Numbered from the stretch's first letter, positions 9,160 through 16,839 are shown. The stretch is DNA of 64,000 nt from Komagataeibacter sucrofermentans DSM 15973 (GCF_040581405.1 NZ_CP137159.1:62001-126000); one strand, 5' to 3'. The notes: generated by a model not told the origin, from the sequence alone. Program-made: numbers and translations.

Positions 9160-10152
9160 TCAGGGGGCTTTGTGGTCCGCCAGCACCAGGGTGAAGCCTG
9201 CAGGGAGCGTGACAAGCCTGCCCCCATGCAGCGCGCACAGGGCTTCCAGCGCCTCCCTGGGGTGATGCAGGTCATACACGCCCCCTACCGGGATGGTGTC
9301 GTGCTCAAGATCACGGATCACGATGGTGCCTGGATAGTAGCGGCCCAGCACCGCGACCGCGTCAGAAAACCGCACGTCGTTCAGCACCATCTGCCCTGAC
9401 CGCCATGAACCGACATCCTCCGGGTCGATCGTGCCGCGGTGGGCCTGCCCCGTGTGCTGGTCGACCGCCCATGTCTGGCCGGCGGTCAGGCGCAGGGCGG
9501 GGTCGGACTGGCGGGATACGCTCACGATCCCCTCGCGCACGGCAACAGTGACATGAGGCCCGGCCATCTGCACATCAAAGGTGGTGCCGATATCGCGCGT
9601 CGTCACGTTTCCTGCCCTGACGGCAAAGCTGCGTTTTCCGTCATGCACGACATTGAAAAACGCTTCCCCGGCCAGCAGTGTCACCCCCCGTTCCCGGCCC
9701 GAATAATGCACGGCGATGGCGGAATGACCGCCCAGGGTCACACCCGTTCCATCCGACAGGCTGACCGTGCGGGTTTCGCCGGTTTTCGTGTAATAATCGG
9801 CCTGCAGGCGGAACATGAGGTCCGGCGTGGCAAAGGCCAGCAGGCTCGCCGCCACCGGCAGCATGCAGGCCGCCGCAATCCGCAAAGGGCGCGCCGGGGC
9901 CGTTCTGCCAGCCGCAGGCCGCCGGGGTGTTGCGGGCCGGTCATGCGGGGGCGTTACGGGAACCATCTGGCCCGTAAGGGCCCAGGCGCGTTCCATCCGG
10001 CGCCACGCCCGCTCATGGTCGGGGTCCTGCGTGCGCCATGCGGCCCATGCCGCCTGTACCGTTTCATCATCCGGTGCCTCATTAAGGCGGATTTTCCAGG
10101 CGGCGGCTTCCAGCGTGGCACGTTCAGTGCCTTGGGTCGGCTGTGTGCTCAT
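9160..10152 (-). CDS. FecR-family anti-sigma factor
   Basis: A 330-residue inner-membrane regulator. The N-terminal DUF4880 segment (about 14-60, AAWRTQDPDHERAWRRM) binds the sigma factor in the cytoplasm. One membrane segment lies near 98-116 (IAAACMLPVAASLLAFA), followed by the periplasmic FecR domain (about 130-230, with GHSAIAVHYSGRERGVTLLAGEAFF) and a C-terminal STN-contacting region. It relays receptor occupancy to the FecI-type sigma encoded about 100 nt upstream; the receptor gene follows 176 nt downstream. Length and domain order are normal. Confidence 0.92.
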   Translation of the reverse strand: MSTQPTQGTERATLEAAAWKIRLNEAPDDETVQAAWAAWRTQDPDHERAWRRMERAWALTGQMVPVTPPHDRPATPRRPAAGRTAPARPLRIAAACMLPVAASLLAFATPDLMFRLQADYYTKTGETRTVSLSDGTGVTLGGHSAIAVHYSGRERGVTLLAGEAFFNVVHDGKRSFAVRAGNVTTRDIGTTFDVQMAGPHVTVAVREGIVSVSRQSDPALRLTAGQTWAVDQHTGQAHRGTIDPEDVGSWRSGQMVLNDVRFSDAVAVLGRYYPGTIVIRDLEHDTIPVGGVYDLHHPREALEALCALHGGRLVTLPAGFTLVLADHKAP

Positions 10153-10252
10153 CCGTGTTCACTCCCCTGCGTTCCGCGCCCGTGGCGTTGAACGTATTTC
10201 CAGCAATAGGGGCGGAACACAGGCCGGTTTTTCAACGGTAAGGGAAAAATCT

Positions 10253-10762
10253 TTACGGCTCCATGTCTGGCAGGGCCGTAGCACAGGCCACCAGCGCGAT
10301 CTGGATCATCCTGTGCACACGCGTGGTGGAAACACCCAGAACGGTCGCGATTTCCTGCAATGTGTAGCCACCGATGCGATACATCTCGAACGCGCGGCGG
10401 GTGCGTGGCGGCAGGCTGCCCAGGGCATGGGCCACGCTATGCAGTTCCTGCCGGTGCCCGCAATGGGCTTCGGGCGATATGGACCCCGCACCCGTATCAG
10501 CCAGCAGGGTATGATCGATCTCGGTCGGGATTTGCCTGCGTGCGGCACGGAGATGATCCAGCGCCAGATTGCGTATGATCGCGGTCAGATACGCAACAGG
10601 GTTGAACACGATCCCCTGCCGCCTGACGGATGCGACCTGAACAAACGCATCCTGCACGATATCCTCAGCTTGTGCCGCGCAACCGACCATGGATACGGCT
10701 AAGGACACGAAACGCGACCGGTTTGCCAGATAGGTTTCCAGAAGGTGATCGGTCGAGGCCAC
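10253..10762 (-). CDS. FecI-type ECF sigma factor
   Basis: A 169-residue ECF sigma factor with sigma-70 region 2 (about 8-75, AEDIVQDAFVQVAS, PVAYLTAIIRNLALDHLR) and region 4 (about 110-160, LPPRTRRAFEMYRIGGYTLQ, then an HTH ending STTRVHRMI). Both regions are intact, unlike the frameshifted copy at 5585-6210. It should direct RNA polymerase to the downstream receptor gene when FecR signals siderophore binding. The divergent intergenic region towards the PepSY gene holds a strong Fur box, so expression is likely iron-repressed. Confidence 0.92.
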   Translation of the reverse strand: MASTDHLLETYLANRSRFVSLAVSMVGCAAQAEDIVQDAFVQVASVRRQGIVFNPVAYLTAIIRNLALDHLRAARRQIPTEIDHTLLADTGAGSISPEAHCGHRQELHSVAHALGSLPPRTRRAFEMYRIGGYTLQEIATVLGVSTTRVHRMIQIALVACATALPDMEP

Positions 10763-10823
10763 GGCCTGAAGGTTCCTTGACAGCGTGCATCAGCGCCCGA
10801 ACGGAGGCGTGCCTTCCTTATCT

Positions 10824-10842
10824 GAACATAATAATCATTATC
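10824..10842. promoter_or_regulatory. Fur box between divergent iron genes
   Basis: GAACATAATAATCATTATC matches the 19-bp Fur consensus GATAATGATAATCATTATC at 16 of 19 positions. It lies between the FecI gene (start 10762, leftward) and the PepSY membrane gene (start about 10926, rightward), so it can repress both when iron is plentiful. Confidence 0.75.
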
Positions 10843-10925
10843 AATAACAAAACGGCACTGTGATGTTTCGATACATTCCAGATTGTCAGACATGCCATTC
10901 CCCGGCAGGGCGTTTGGGAGACCGG

Positions 10926-12173
10926 ATGGCCAAATATGCGAACGCGTCTTATTTTCTTTTGTTGCCCAGCCCTGACGGGCGTGCCAAGCCATGCGTGATG
11001 GCTGTCCTGACCCTGAAAACCGTTCGTCCGGCCCTTGTGCGCCTGCACCGATATACGGGGCTGCTCCTGTCGGGTGTGCTGTTCATTGCGGGGCTTACGG
11101 GAAGCATCAGCGTGTACCGCACGGAAATTGACGCGGCCCTCAATCCTGATCTGTTCCATGCCCCTGCCCCGACACGCCTCCTGCCTGTTTCAACCTTGCT
11201 GGCACGGCTGAAGCTGCAGCGCCCTGAAACGCAGGTGACCGCCCTGCTCTACCGCCCTCCTGCGGGGCGTGCGATCGAGGTTTATTCGTCCGAAACGGTC
11301 GCGGGCAGGAAAGATCCGGTTGAAAACGAAATCTTTCTCGACCCCGGCACAGGCCGCATTCAGGGCATGCGCCCGGCCGAAGGCTGCTGCTTGAGCCGTC
11401 ATGCGCTGATGTCTTTTATATACCGCGTTCATTATTCCCTTGATCTGGGCCAGATGGGCATGTGGGTCATGGGTATCTCGGCCATGCTGTGGTCGATTGA
11501 CTGCGTGGTCGGCCTTCTCCTGACCTTTCCGTTGCACCAGCCTGCATGGCGGCAGGCATTCTGGCGGCAATGGCGCAAGACATGGGCGATCGGCCTGCGG
11601 CGTTCTTCCATACGGATCACGTTTGACCTGCATCGGGCCGTCTCGCTGTGGCTATGGGTTGTCCTGCTGGGCATTGCCATAAGCGGGGTGGCGCTGGCAC
11701 TTGAGGATGAAGTGTTCAATCCTGTCATCCGGACCATCCTGCCTACCGCCCCGCCCATGACGGACACACGGCTCCCGGTCCATCCGGTGACGATTGATCA
11801 GGCCGAAGGTCTCGCTGCAGGTTTCGTGCAGGCTCATGGCAGCGGCGAGAAACCGGCCGCAGTGCTGCTGGACCCGGATGGCGGGACCGCCATGTTCTAC
11901 CTTTTCAGCAATCAGGGAACAGAACCCTCCGGGCTGGGAAGTCCCATGGTTACCGTGGATCTGAAAACCGGTCAGATCACGGCCGGTGACATGCCCGGTC
12001 GGGGGGCTGCGGGCAATCTGGTCATGCAGATGCAGTTGCCATGGCATAGCGGCAGGATAGCCGGGCCGGGCGGCCGTATTCTCATATGCCTGTCGGGTCT
12101 GGCCGTGTGCATGCTGGTGGTAACGGGCATCATGATCTGGCAACGAAAGCGGCAGACCCGTCAGGCCAGATAG
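10926..12173 (+). CDS. PepSY-associated membrane protein (PiuB-like)
   Basis: An inner-membrane protein of about 415 residues with four membrane segments: HRYTGLLLSGVLFIAGL, WVMGISAMLWSIDCVVGLLL, LWVVLLGIAISGVAL and ILICLSGLAVCMLVVTGIMIW. The HRYTG motif at the first helix and periplasmic PepSY-like loops place it in the PepSY_TM family, whose members accompany siderophore receptors and are proposed to help release iron by reduction. The start at 10926 is preferred because GGGAG lies 5 nt upstream. A GTG at 10860 and an ATG at 10998, just before the first helix, are alternatives. A Fur box lies upstream. Confidence 0.85.
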   Translation: MAKYANASYFLLLPSPDGRAKPCVMAVLTLKTVRPALVRLHRYTGLLLSGVLFIAGLTGSISVYRTEIDAALNPDLFHAPAPTRLLPVSTLLARLKLQRPETQVTALLYRPPAGRAIEVYSSETVAGRKDPVENEIFLDPGTGRIQGMRPAEGCCLSRHALMSFIYRVHYSLDLGQMGMWVMGISAMLWSIDCVVGLLLTFPLHQPAWRQAFWRQWRKTWAIGLRRSSIRITFDLHRAVSLWLWVVLLGIAISGVALALEDEVFNPVIRTILPTAPPMTDTRLPVHPVTIDQAEGLAAGFVQAHGSGEKPAAVLLDPDGGTAMFYLFSNQGTEPSGLGSPMVTVDLKTGQITAGDMPGRGAAGNLVMQMQLPWHSGRIAGPGGRILICLSGLAVCMLVVTGIMIWQRKRQTRQAR

Positions 12174-12231
12174 CCCGACAGGCTGTTACAGGCAATTGAA
12201 AAGCCAGAATGGTGGCATTCAGGTGCCAGCG

Positions 12232-12552
12232 TCATCTCTGCACGGTCACGCCTGCCGCATCATGCGGCAGGGTCATGCCGTAGGCTTCGCTGTAGCGCGA
12301 GGCAAACGCTTCTCGCTCCAGCCGCTCGCAATAATCAAGATACCGGATCAATGCCCGCTCGGCGCGCATCGTGCGCCCATAAAGCCGTTTGTAATGCTGC
12401 CACAGCATCATGACATTGACCGACCAGGCATCATAGGCATGTGTTGCAACCCGGTTGCGGATCGCGGCGGGAAGAGCATCGAAGGCTGCCCAGTCATCAC
12501 CCACGTAGCGCCGCCACATCTCGTGCCGCAGGGTCCGCTCGTTATCTGCCAT
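12232..12552 (-). CDS. Small hypothetical protein behind a truncated zinc GTPase
   Basis: About 106 residues from ATG 12552 ([20 protein letters not shown]). It is helical and rich in Arg, Trp and Tyr, with no membrane segment or known catalytic motif; I do not recognise the family with confidence. The start codon is embedded in the end of a truncated COG0523 reading frame, overlapping its stop by 11 nt. It therefore now lies directly behind a Zur-type operator and a GTPase stub. Zinc-linked expression is an inference from that arrangement. Confidence 0.6.
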   Translation of the reverse strand: MADNERTLRHEMWRRYVGDDWAAFDALPAAIRNRVATHAYDAWSVNVMMLWQHYKRLYGRTMRAERALIRYLDYCERLEREAFASRYSEAYGMTLPHDAAGVTVQR

Positions 12553-12655
12553 CGCCTCTGCGGCCCTCACGGTTATTGAGCACATGGTTGAGAAGCGTCG
12601 TTTTTCCTACTCCGGGAAAGCCGGAAAGAACCGTTATCGGAAGCCTTTCGTGCAT
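12542..12655 (-). pseudogene. COG0523 (CobW/ZigA-type) zinc GTPase, N-terminal stub
   Basis: A 37-codon frame from ATG 12655: the beta strand LPITVLSG, the P-loop GFPGVGKTT, then [13 protein letters not shown], after which the frame runs into unrelated sequence and stops at 12542. This is the exact N-terminus of COG0523 metal-chaperone GTPases of the ZigA type; full proteins have about 320-400 residues. About 90 percent of the gene is missing, apparently by a deletion that fused it to the next gene. An AAGGG ribosome-binding sequence and a Zur-like operator remain upstream. Confidence 0.8.
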
Positions 12656-12702
12656 GACGGACACCCTTCATTCGGTTGTAATCCGCCAAACTTATATGGA
12701 AC

Positions 12703-12715
12703 GTTATAATATAAC
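12703..12715. promoter_or_regulatory. Zur box
   Basis: GTTATAATATAAC is a perfect palindrome and identical to the core of the proteobacterial Zur operator (GTTATANTATAAC). It lies about 48 nt before the truncated COG0523 zinc GTPase, a classic Zur target, so function and site agree even though the gene is broken. Confidence 0.8.
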
Positions 12716-13054
12716 AATACCCGAAGGATTTCGAACGGGGAAAGATATCTTGCAGGATACGGCGTTATGGGATGCCTGTGGTCCGAACGTGTTTCCTGGT
12801 CGAAGTCGTATCGAAGTTCGAGAATACGGGTTGTGGATCTTACATAGGCATGCACATTGAAGATTGTTGAAAATATGCGAACAATGTTCAGCCCTGACCG
12901 AGGCGAATACCTATTTTCAAGATGGAAGATGAATGCGGTGGCACTCTGGGTTAGAAGAAGAATAGAATGTAGTCTGTCTTTCTGACAGAAAAGACATATC
13001 ACCCATAAATCTACCTTCATTGGTAGATAAATGAATCTGTAATAAAAATTATAT
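12716..13054. other. Intergenic region, about 340 nt
   Basis: Between the Zur box and the toxin remnant. The rightmost 100 nt are AT-rich. A 128-codon frame on the minus strand crosses it but overlaps the Zur box and the GTPase stub and has no family resemblance. No gene is supported. Confidence 0.5.
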
Positions 13055-13361
13055 TTAATATATTAAGAATTTATACTTAATCCCAGCCTTCAGACCGTAA
13101 CCGTCAACTCTCGTGAGCTCATAAAGATTGCCGGTTATCACAACAAGCCCCCTGCTACGCGCGTGTCCGACAATCATCAGATCGTATGAGCCGATCACGC
13201 ATCCCCTACGCTCCAGATCAGCTCTGATTTCCGCCGAATGGGCTGCAGCCTTGTCATCAAACGGCGGAACGGAAAGACGCGTTGCGAAGTGCTCTAACCT
13301 CCCGACGCACCCCTGAGGGATTTTGTGACGTCTCGTCACCATATGGAAGTTTGAATAGCCC
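13055..13361 (-). pseudogene. VapC-type PIN toxin, C-terminal fragment
   Basis: About 100 codons ending at 13055. The segment RLEHFATRLSVPPFDDKAAA followed by EIRADLERRG and SYDLMIVGHARSRGLVVITG is the C-terminal half of a VapC PIN-domain ribonuclease (compare the family pattern GPYDMMIAGHARS). The N-terminal half, with the first catalytic Asp and the antitoxin gene, is absent. The frame is cut at 13361 by the IS1182-family element inserted at CTAG. The tail (GLKAGIKYKFLIY) is longer than usual. Confidence 0.75.
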
Positions 13362-13365
13362 CTAG

Positions 13366-14814
13366 CAGCCTGTCGGGTTGGGGTACCCTGTGAAGGGGGG
13401 CGATTGTAAGGTGGTGTGATGAGCAGCTTCATCCCGTTTGACCGGTCTCAGCCGTATCTTCTGCCGCCTGATCTGAAGTCGTGGCTTCCTGCTGATGATA
13501 TGGCGCATTTCATTGTAGCCGCCGTTGAGCGGGTTCCGATGAGTGCGTTCTGCGTGCCAGTGCGCACGGGAGGCAAGGCGCAGTATCATCCGCGCCTGAT
13601 GCTGGCCCTTCTGATCTTCAGCTATGCGAACGGGTTGTTTTCCTCACGCCGGATCGAGCGGGCGACATATCGCGACATCGGGGTGCGATTCGTGGCGGCG
13701 AACCTGCATCCGGATCATGATACGATTGCGACCTTCCGCCGGACGAACCGGACAGCCATTGAAGCTGCATTTGCGCAGGTCCTGCTTCTGGCGCGCGAGA
13801 CGGGTCTGCTGCGTCTGGGCGTGGTGTCGATCGACGGCACGAAAATCGATGCTGACGCATCGAAATACCGTTCGGTGCGCTACGACCGGATCAGGGCGCT
13901 GCGCGAACAGCTGGCTGTGGATATCGCGAAACTGATGGACCAGGCGGAGCATGCGGACGTCACAGACAGAGATCCGCAGGCATTGCCGGAAGAGCTTGCC
14001 CGGCGGGAAACGCTGAAAGCGAAGCTGGACGAAGCCTGCGCCCGGCTGGAAGCTGATGCGAAGGCGCAGGCTGAAACGGCGCGACCGGCCTACGAGAAGA
14101 AGAAAGCCGCTTATGATGCGAAAACAGGGCGTCGCGGCCGGGCGCCCAAACCGCCCGATGATGAACCACCACCCGACCGACAGATCAGTCTGACCGATCC
14201 CGACAGCCGCCTCATGCGGCGTTCGGACGCCCACGAGTTCCGGCAGGCTTACAATGCCCAGGCCGTGGTGTGCGCCGAAGGCAGCCAGTTGATCGTGACA
14301 ACCGACGTTGTCGCCACATCAGCGGATGCGCCGTCCTTTGCCGACACGGTGCTGTCGATGGAAGACACAATCGGTCTCCCAAAGACAGTGCTCGCCGATA
14401 CCGGTTACGCCAGCGGGCAGGCGGTCCGGAAACTGCGGGAAAAGGGCATTGATCCGCTGGTCGCCATTGGACGGCCCTGTGCCCGCAGACCTTACGACTT
14501 CCGACCCCGGCCCGCAGAAAGGGAGCCACGCCGGATAACCGAACCCTGGCGGCTTGCCATGAAGGACAGGCTGGAAACTACAGAAGCCGGAGATCTTTAC
14601 AGACGACGAAAACAGACCGTGGAGCCGGTCTTTGGAATTATCAAAAGCATCATGGGCTTCAGAAAATTCAGCCTGCGTGGCCTTGCAAAAGTCACGACCG
14701 AATGGACACTCGTTGCTCTCGCATACAACTGTAAAAGAATGGCGCGGCTTCAGGCAGCATAAGCCAGGTCAGCCTTGGCGTTATCAGCCGCAAAATGCCC
14801 AACCCGACAGGCTG
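13366..14814 (+). mobile_element. IS1182-family element, copy 1
   Basis: A 1,449-bp element with perfect 17-bp terminal inverted repeats (CAGCCTGTCGGGTTGGG), flanked on both sides by CTAG, the palindromic target expected for this group. It carries one transposase gene. A second copy lies at 17380-18828 in the same orientation; every stretch I compared is identical, which points to recent movement. Confidence 0.9.
13416..14762 (+). CDS. IS1182-family transposase (copy 1)
   Basis: 448 residues. The N-terminal DUF772 region (about 20-110, HPRLMLALLIFSYANGLFSS) is followed by a DDE catalytic core with SIDGTKIDADASKYRS (first Asp), LADTGYASGQ (second Asp) and VEPVFGIIKSIMGFRKFSLR (Glu). A charged coiled region and an Ala/Lys-rich insert lie at about 170-260. 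Full length and intact. It starts 50 nt inside the left repeat and ends 52 nt before the right end of the element. Confidence 0.93.
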   Translation: MMSSFIPFDRSQPYLLPPDLKSWLPADDMAHFIVAAVERVPMSAFCVPVRTGGKAQYHPRLMLALLIFSYANGLFSSRRIERATYRDIGVRFVAANLHPDHDTIATFRRTNRTAIEAAFAQVLLLARETGLLRLGVVSIDGTKIDADASKYRSVRYDRIRALREQLAVDIAKLMDQAEHADVTDRDPQALPEELARRETLKAKLDEACARLEADAKAQAETARPAYEKKKAAYDAKTGRRGRAPKPPDDEPPPDRQISLTDPDSRLMRRSDAHEFRQAYNAQAVVCAEGSQLIVTTDVVATSADAPSFADTVLSMEDTIGLPKTVLADTGYASGQAVRKLREKGIDPLVAIGRPCARRPYDFRPRPAEREPRRITEPWRLAMKDRLETTEAGDLYRRRKQTVEPVFGIIKSIMGFRKFSLRGLAKVTTEWTLVALAYNCKRMARLQAA

Positions 14815-15312
14815 CTAGAGCGGGCCGGACAGACCGCCCGCGTCGATCACCGGAGTTATGAGCGGCAGGGTGTCGAGGTTGTGCCCGGCGTCCATCTCGG
14901 GCCGCACAGCACGGCGGTCGAACGCAAGGCCGCGCATCAGGCCGAGCAGGAAGGTCGGGAGTATGAACCCAGAACCTACCGTGCCAGGGCAAATGCGGAT
15001 GCCGCCGAGAAGAACGGGATTGCGAAAGCCCTGCGCCATATCATCGAAAGCGCGGAACAGGCCATCGCCAAGGTTCAGCAGGCAGCGGAAGACCTGATGG
15101 ACTGGTTCGCCGATCTGGCCGACGAGGTGGGTCGGGATGCCATCGAGCGGAAGGAGCAGGAGAGGCAGGAACGGCAGCGGGCCATAATGGAGCGATTGGC
15201 GCGGGAACAGCGCGAGGCGCAAAAGCGGGCTGAACAGGAATCCGCCCGCCAGAAGCTTATCGACGAGGGCTTCACAGGCGGACGTAAAGGGCCGGGAGGA
15301 AGGCGACGCTAA
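14815..15312 (+). pseudogene. MobA/MobL-type relaxase, C-terminal fragment
   Basis: The frame enters from the IS boundary and gives 166 codons: LERAGQTARVDHRSYERQG, then VHLGPHSTAVERKAA, then a long Glu/Arg/Gln-rich helical tail (about residues 90-160). The VDHRSYERQG / HLGPHS signature belongs to MobQ-type plasmid relaxases, which nick oriT during mobilisation. The catalytic N-terminus (Tyr and His triad) is missing, cut off by IS1182 copy 1, so mobilisation from this copy is lost. Confidence 0.75.
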
Positions 15313-15329
15313 GTATTTTGAGATTTATA

Positions 15330-15423
15330 TGGTGCGGCCAGAGGGACTTGAACCCTCAAATACTCTCTTAAATGTATCTATAATTCCAAATTATATGTGT
15401 TTACCAAATTTCACCATGGCCGC
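15330..15423 (-). tRNA. Class II tRNA with UGG anticodon (Leu-like body)
   Basis: A 94-nt cloverleaf read on the minus strand. The acceptor stem GCGGCCA pairs perfectly with TGGCCGC, followed by discriminator A and an encoded CCA. The D-arm is GTG/CAC with a GG-containing loop. The anticodon stem TATAA/TTATA closes the loop TTTGGAA, so the anticodon is TGG. A long variable arm (GATAC/GTATT) precedes a perfect T-arm (GAGGG TTCAAGT CCCTC). Long variable arms belong to Leu, Ser and bacterial Tyr tRNAs, and discriminator A73 fits Leu, yet UGG reads proline codon CCA. It is AT-rich and plasmid-associated. Either a missense-type tRNA or a decaying one. Confidence 0.8.
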
Positions 15424-15587
15424 ATAAGATTATTTATACGATTTTTTTCATATGTTGTCAATAAAAATATTTCATTACTTAAGAATTATTTTGCAACGCC
15501 TTGGATAATAGCCAATTTGACACCGGGTTTTGGGATTAGGTCTAGTGCCTGTGTACCCCCGCCCCCGGCGAAGGCGTTAGAGGCTAT

Positions 15588-15860
15588 TCAGCGGTCTTGG
15601 GCGCTGTGCCAAACACGCAGGATTTTAACGATTCCGGCCATTTCATTGACTTCGTAGAGCAGAACGTAGGGCTGGGCGACGACCCATTCGCGGGTGCCGT
15701 CCAGCCCTATCCGACCGATGCTCGGGAACATTGCCAAGTCTTTTGTCGCATCGATCAGACGGAGTAAAATTCGCTTAGCTGCGTATGGGTTTCGATCCAA
15801 CAGGTAGGCTCTGATTGCTTCCGCATCAGAACGGGCCAGCTTCGACCACTCAACCTGCAC
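15588..15860 (-). CDS. RelE/ParE-family toxin
   Basis: A 90-residue toxin starting at GTG 15860 (VQVEWSKLARSDAEAIRAYL), with the ParE-type pattern AKRILLRLIDATKDLAMFPS, then GTREWVVAQPYVLLYEV and ILRVWHSAQDR. The last motif, ending in W-H-x-x-Q-x-R, is characteristic. ParE toxins poison DNA gyrase; related RelE proteins cut mRNA. The start overlaps the end of the antitoxin gene by 11 nt, the usual antitoxin-first arrangement. The pair lies beside a Rep-like gene, which suggests a plasmid stability module. A longer upstream frame exists, but it runs inside the antitoxin. Confidence 0.85.
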   Translation of the reverse strand: MQVEWSKLARSDAEAIRAYLLDRNPYAAKRILLRLIDATKDLAMFPSIGRIGLDGTREWVVAQPYVLLYEVNEMAGIVKILRVWHSAQDR

Positions 15861-16176
15861 GGCGTTCCTCGGCGTGTAGAGCGTCGATAGCTGCCTGAAC
15901 CATAACCAGATCGGATTCCAGCAAGGCGATAGCCTCCGCCGCAGACAGCGACGGTTCTGTGCATTCGCGGGCTGCACGGATTGCCGCCCGTTTGGCGGCC
16001 AGTTCGTCGGATAGGTCGGTCATGATTTGCCTCTTTTTTGCGAGTTGCTTAGGGCTAATCCCGAGCTGACGGGGGCTAATTCCTAATTGTTTAGGACTTA
16101 ATCCAAGTGCTCTAGGGTTTAATCCTAGAGCTTTTGGATTGGTGCCCTGTGCTCTACTGCTTCTACGGGAACTCAT
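15850..16176 (-). CDS. ParD-like antitoxin with heptapeptide-repeat extension
   Basis: Two nested forms share one stop. The short form starts at ATG 16023 after a good AAGAGG site (6 nt spacing): 57 residues, MTDLSDELAAKRAAIRAARE followed by a helical toxin-binding tail. The long form starts at ATG 16176, whose ATGA overlaps the stop of the Rep-like gene; it adds about 50 residues built from repeats of the form [S/N]-P-[K/R]-[A/Q]-L-G-[L/I]. Which form is made is open: the internal ribosome site favours the short one, the coupling the long one. Role: neutralise the ParE-type toxin encoded next. Confidence 0.65.
   Translation of the reverse strand: MSSRRSSRAQGTNPKALGLNPRALGLSPKQLGISPRQLGISPKQLAKKRQIMTDLSDELAAKRAAIRAARECTEPSLSAAEAIALLESDLVMVQAAIDALHAEERRAG
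16036..16140. repeat. Five 21-bp tandem repeats
   Basis: Five degenerate 21-bp units, each read on the minus strand as seven codons (pattern P-K-x-L-G-x-S). The nucleotide units have diverged while the peptide pattern held, which suggests they are, or were, translated. They could also act as DNA sites such as iterons for the neighbouring Rep-like protein. Confidence 0.7.
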
Positions 16177-16769
16177 TTGGCTCCCCCTTGCAGAAGCTCA
16201 AGCTGTACCGGCGGATGGATTTCTTCAGCCTGTGCCTTGCGAGCATCTAGAGAGCCATTCCAGCCGACATGCGGGTTGATGTAATATATTGCCACACCCG
16301 GTCCTCTGATCCCCGGCACCTTTTGGCGGGTTCGACGGACGGCACCCATACGCTCGAGAACGCCCATAATTTGGCTGACGTTCTGCGGAGAACAGCCGAT
16401 TTCTTCGGCAAGTTCATCACGGCGCATCATGATTTCGCCGGTATCCTGTCGCAGTGACAGCAAGGCCAGATCGAAGGCGTGACGTACCTGCTGGGGGCGA
16501 TCTTCTGGCGGAAGGGCGCGGATGGCATCCCACACAAGTTTCGTCTGGTCGCGGCTAATCATGGTGAAACCTCCCGGCCAAAGTCCTTCGGTGTTCGGGC
16601 GCGATTGCTTTTGTGCGCTGTAGATAGCCCGTGACAGCAACAGTTTCAGGTCTCCCGGAGCGCCTTCCAGCATTTCCGGAGTGATGAGTTCCAGTTGTTC
16701 GGCAATGGTAGCTGCGGCCTGCTGGTCGGCCATTTGCCGCTTGGTGGTCAGTCTGACAATCCGGGACAT
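16173..16769 (-). CDS. Winged-helix plasmid replication-type protein
   Basis: 198 residues. The C-terminal part has a helix-turn-helix with MMRRDELAEEIGCSPQNVSQ then IMGVLERMGAVRRTRQK, followed by the wing-like GPGVAIYYINPHVGWNG. The IYYINPHVGW stretch recalls RepL-type plasmid replication proteins, in which a similar strand follows the winged helix. A role as replication initiator or regulator is inferred from this and from the neighbouring relaxase fragment and toxin-antitoxin pair. Its stop overlaps the upstream ATG of the long antitoxin form (ATGA). Two palindromes lie about 30 and 55 nt upstream of the start and probably serve as its binding sites. Confidence 0.65.
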   Translation of the reverse strand: MSRIVRLTTKRQMADQQAAATIAEQLELITPEMLEGAPGDLKLLLSRAIYSAQKQSRPNTEGLWPGGFTMISRDQTKLVWDAIRALPPEDRPQQVRHAFDLALLSLRQDTGEIMMRRDELAEEIGCSPQNVSQIMGVLERMGAVRRTRQKVPGIRGPGVAIYYINPHVGWNGSLDARKAQAEEIHPPVQLELLQGGAK

Positions 16770-16799
16770 CTCGCACCCCTGTTGATAACGGGCTAATAG

Positions 16800-16839
16800 G
16801 TTACAGCCCCTGTAACTTCTGGGTTACATATCCTGTAAC
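16800..16839. promoter_or_regulatory. Two tandem palindromic operators before the Rep-like gene
   Basis: GTTACAG-N3-CTGTAAC at 16800-16816 and GTTACA-N5-TGTAAC at 16823-16839 share the same half-site and lie 23 bp apart, about two helical turns. They sit just upstream of the winged-helix gene and are good candidates for autoregulatory or replication-initiation sites. Confidence 0.6.

Noticed and set aside
12634-13020. A 128-codon minus-strand frame across the Zur region
   Set aside because: It overlaps the Zur box and the COG0523 stub out of frame, has no ribosome site and resembles no family; its composition looks like random translation.
16036-16140. 21-bp tandem repeats considered as a CRISPR array
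   Set aside because: The units are contiguous without unique spacers, are diverged and form codons in frame; no cas genes are present.
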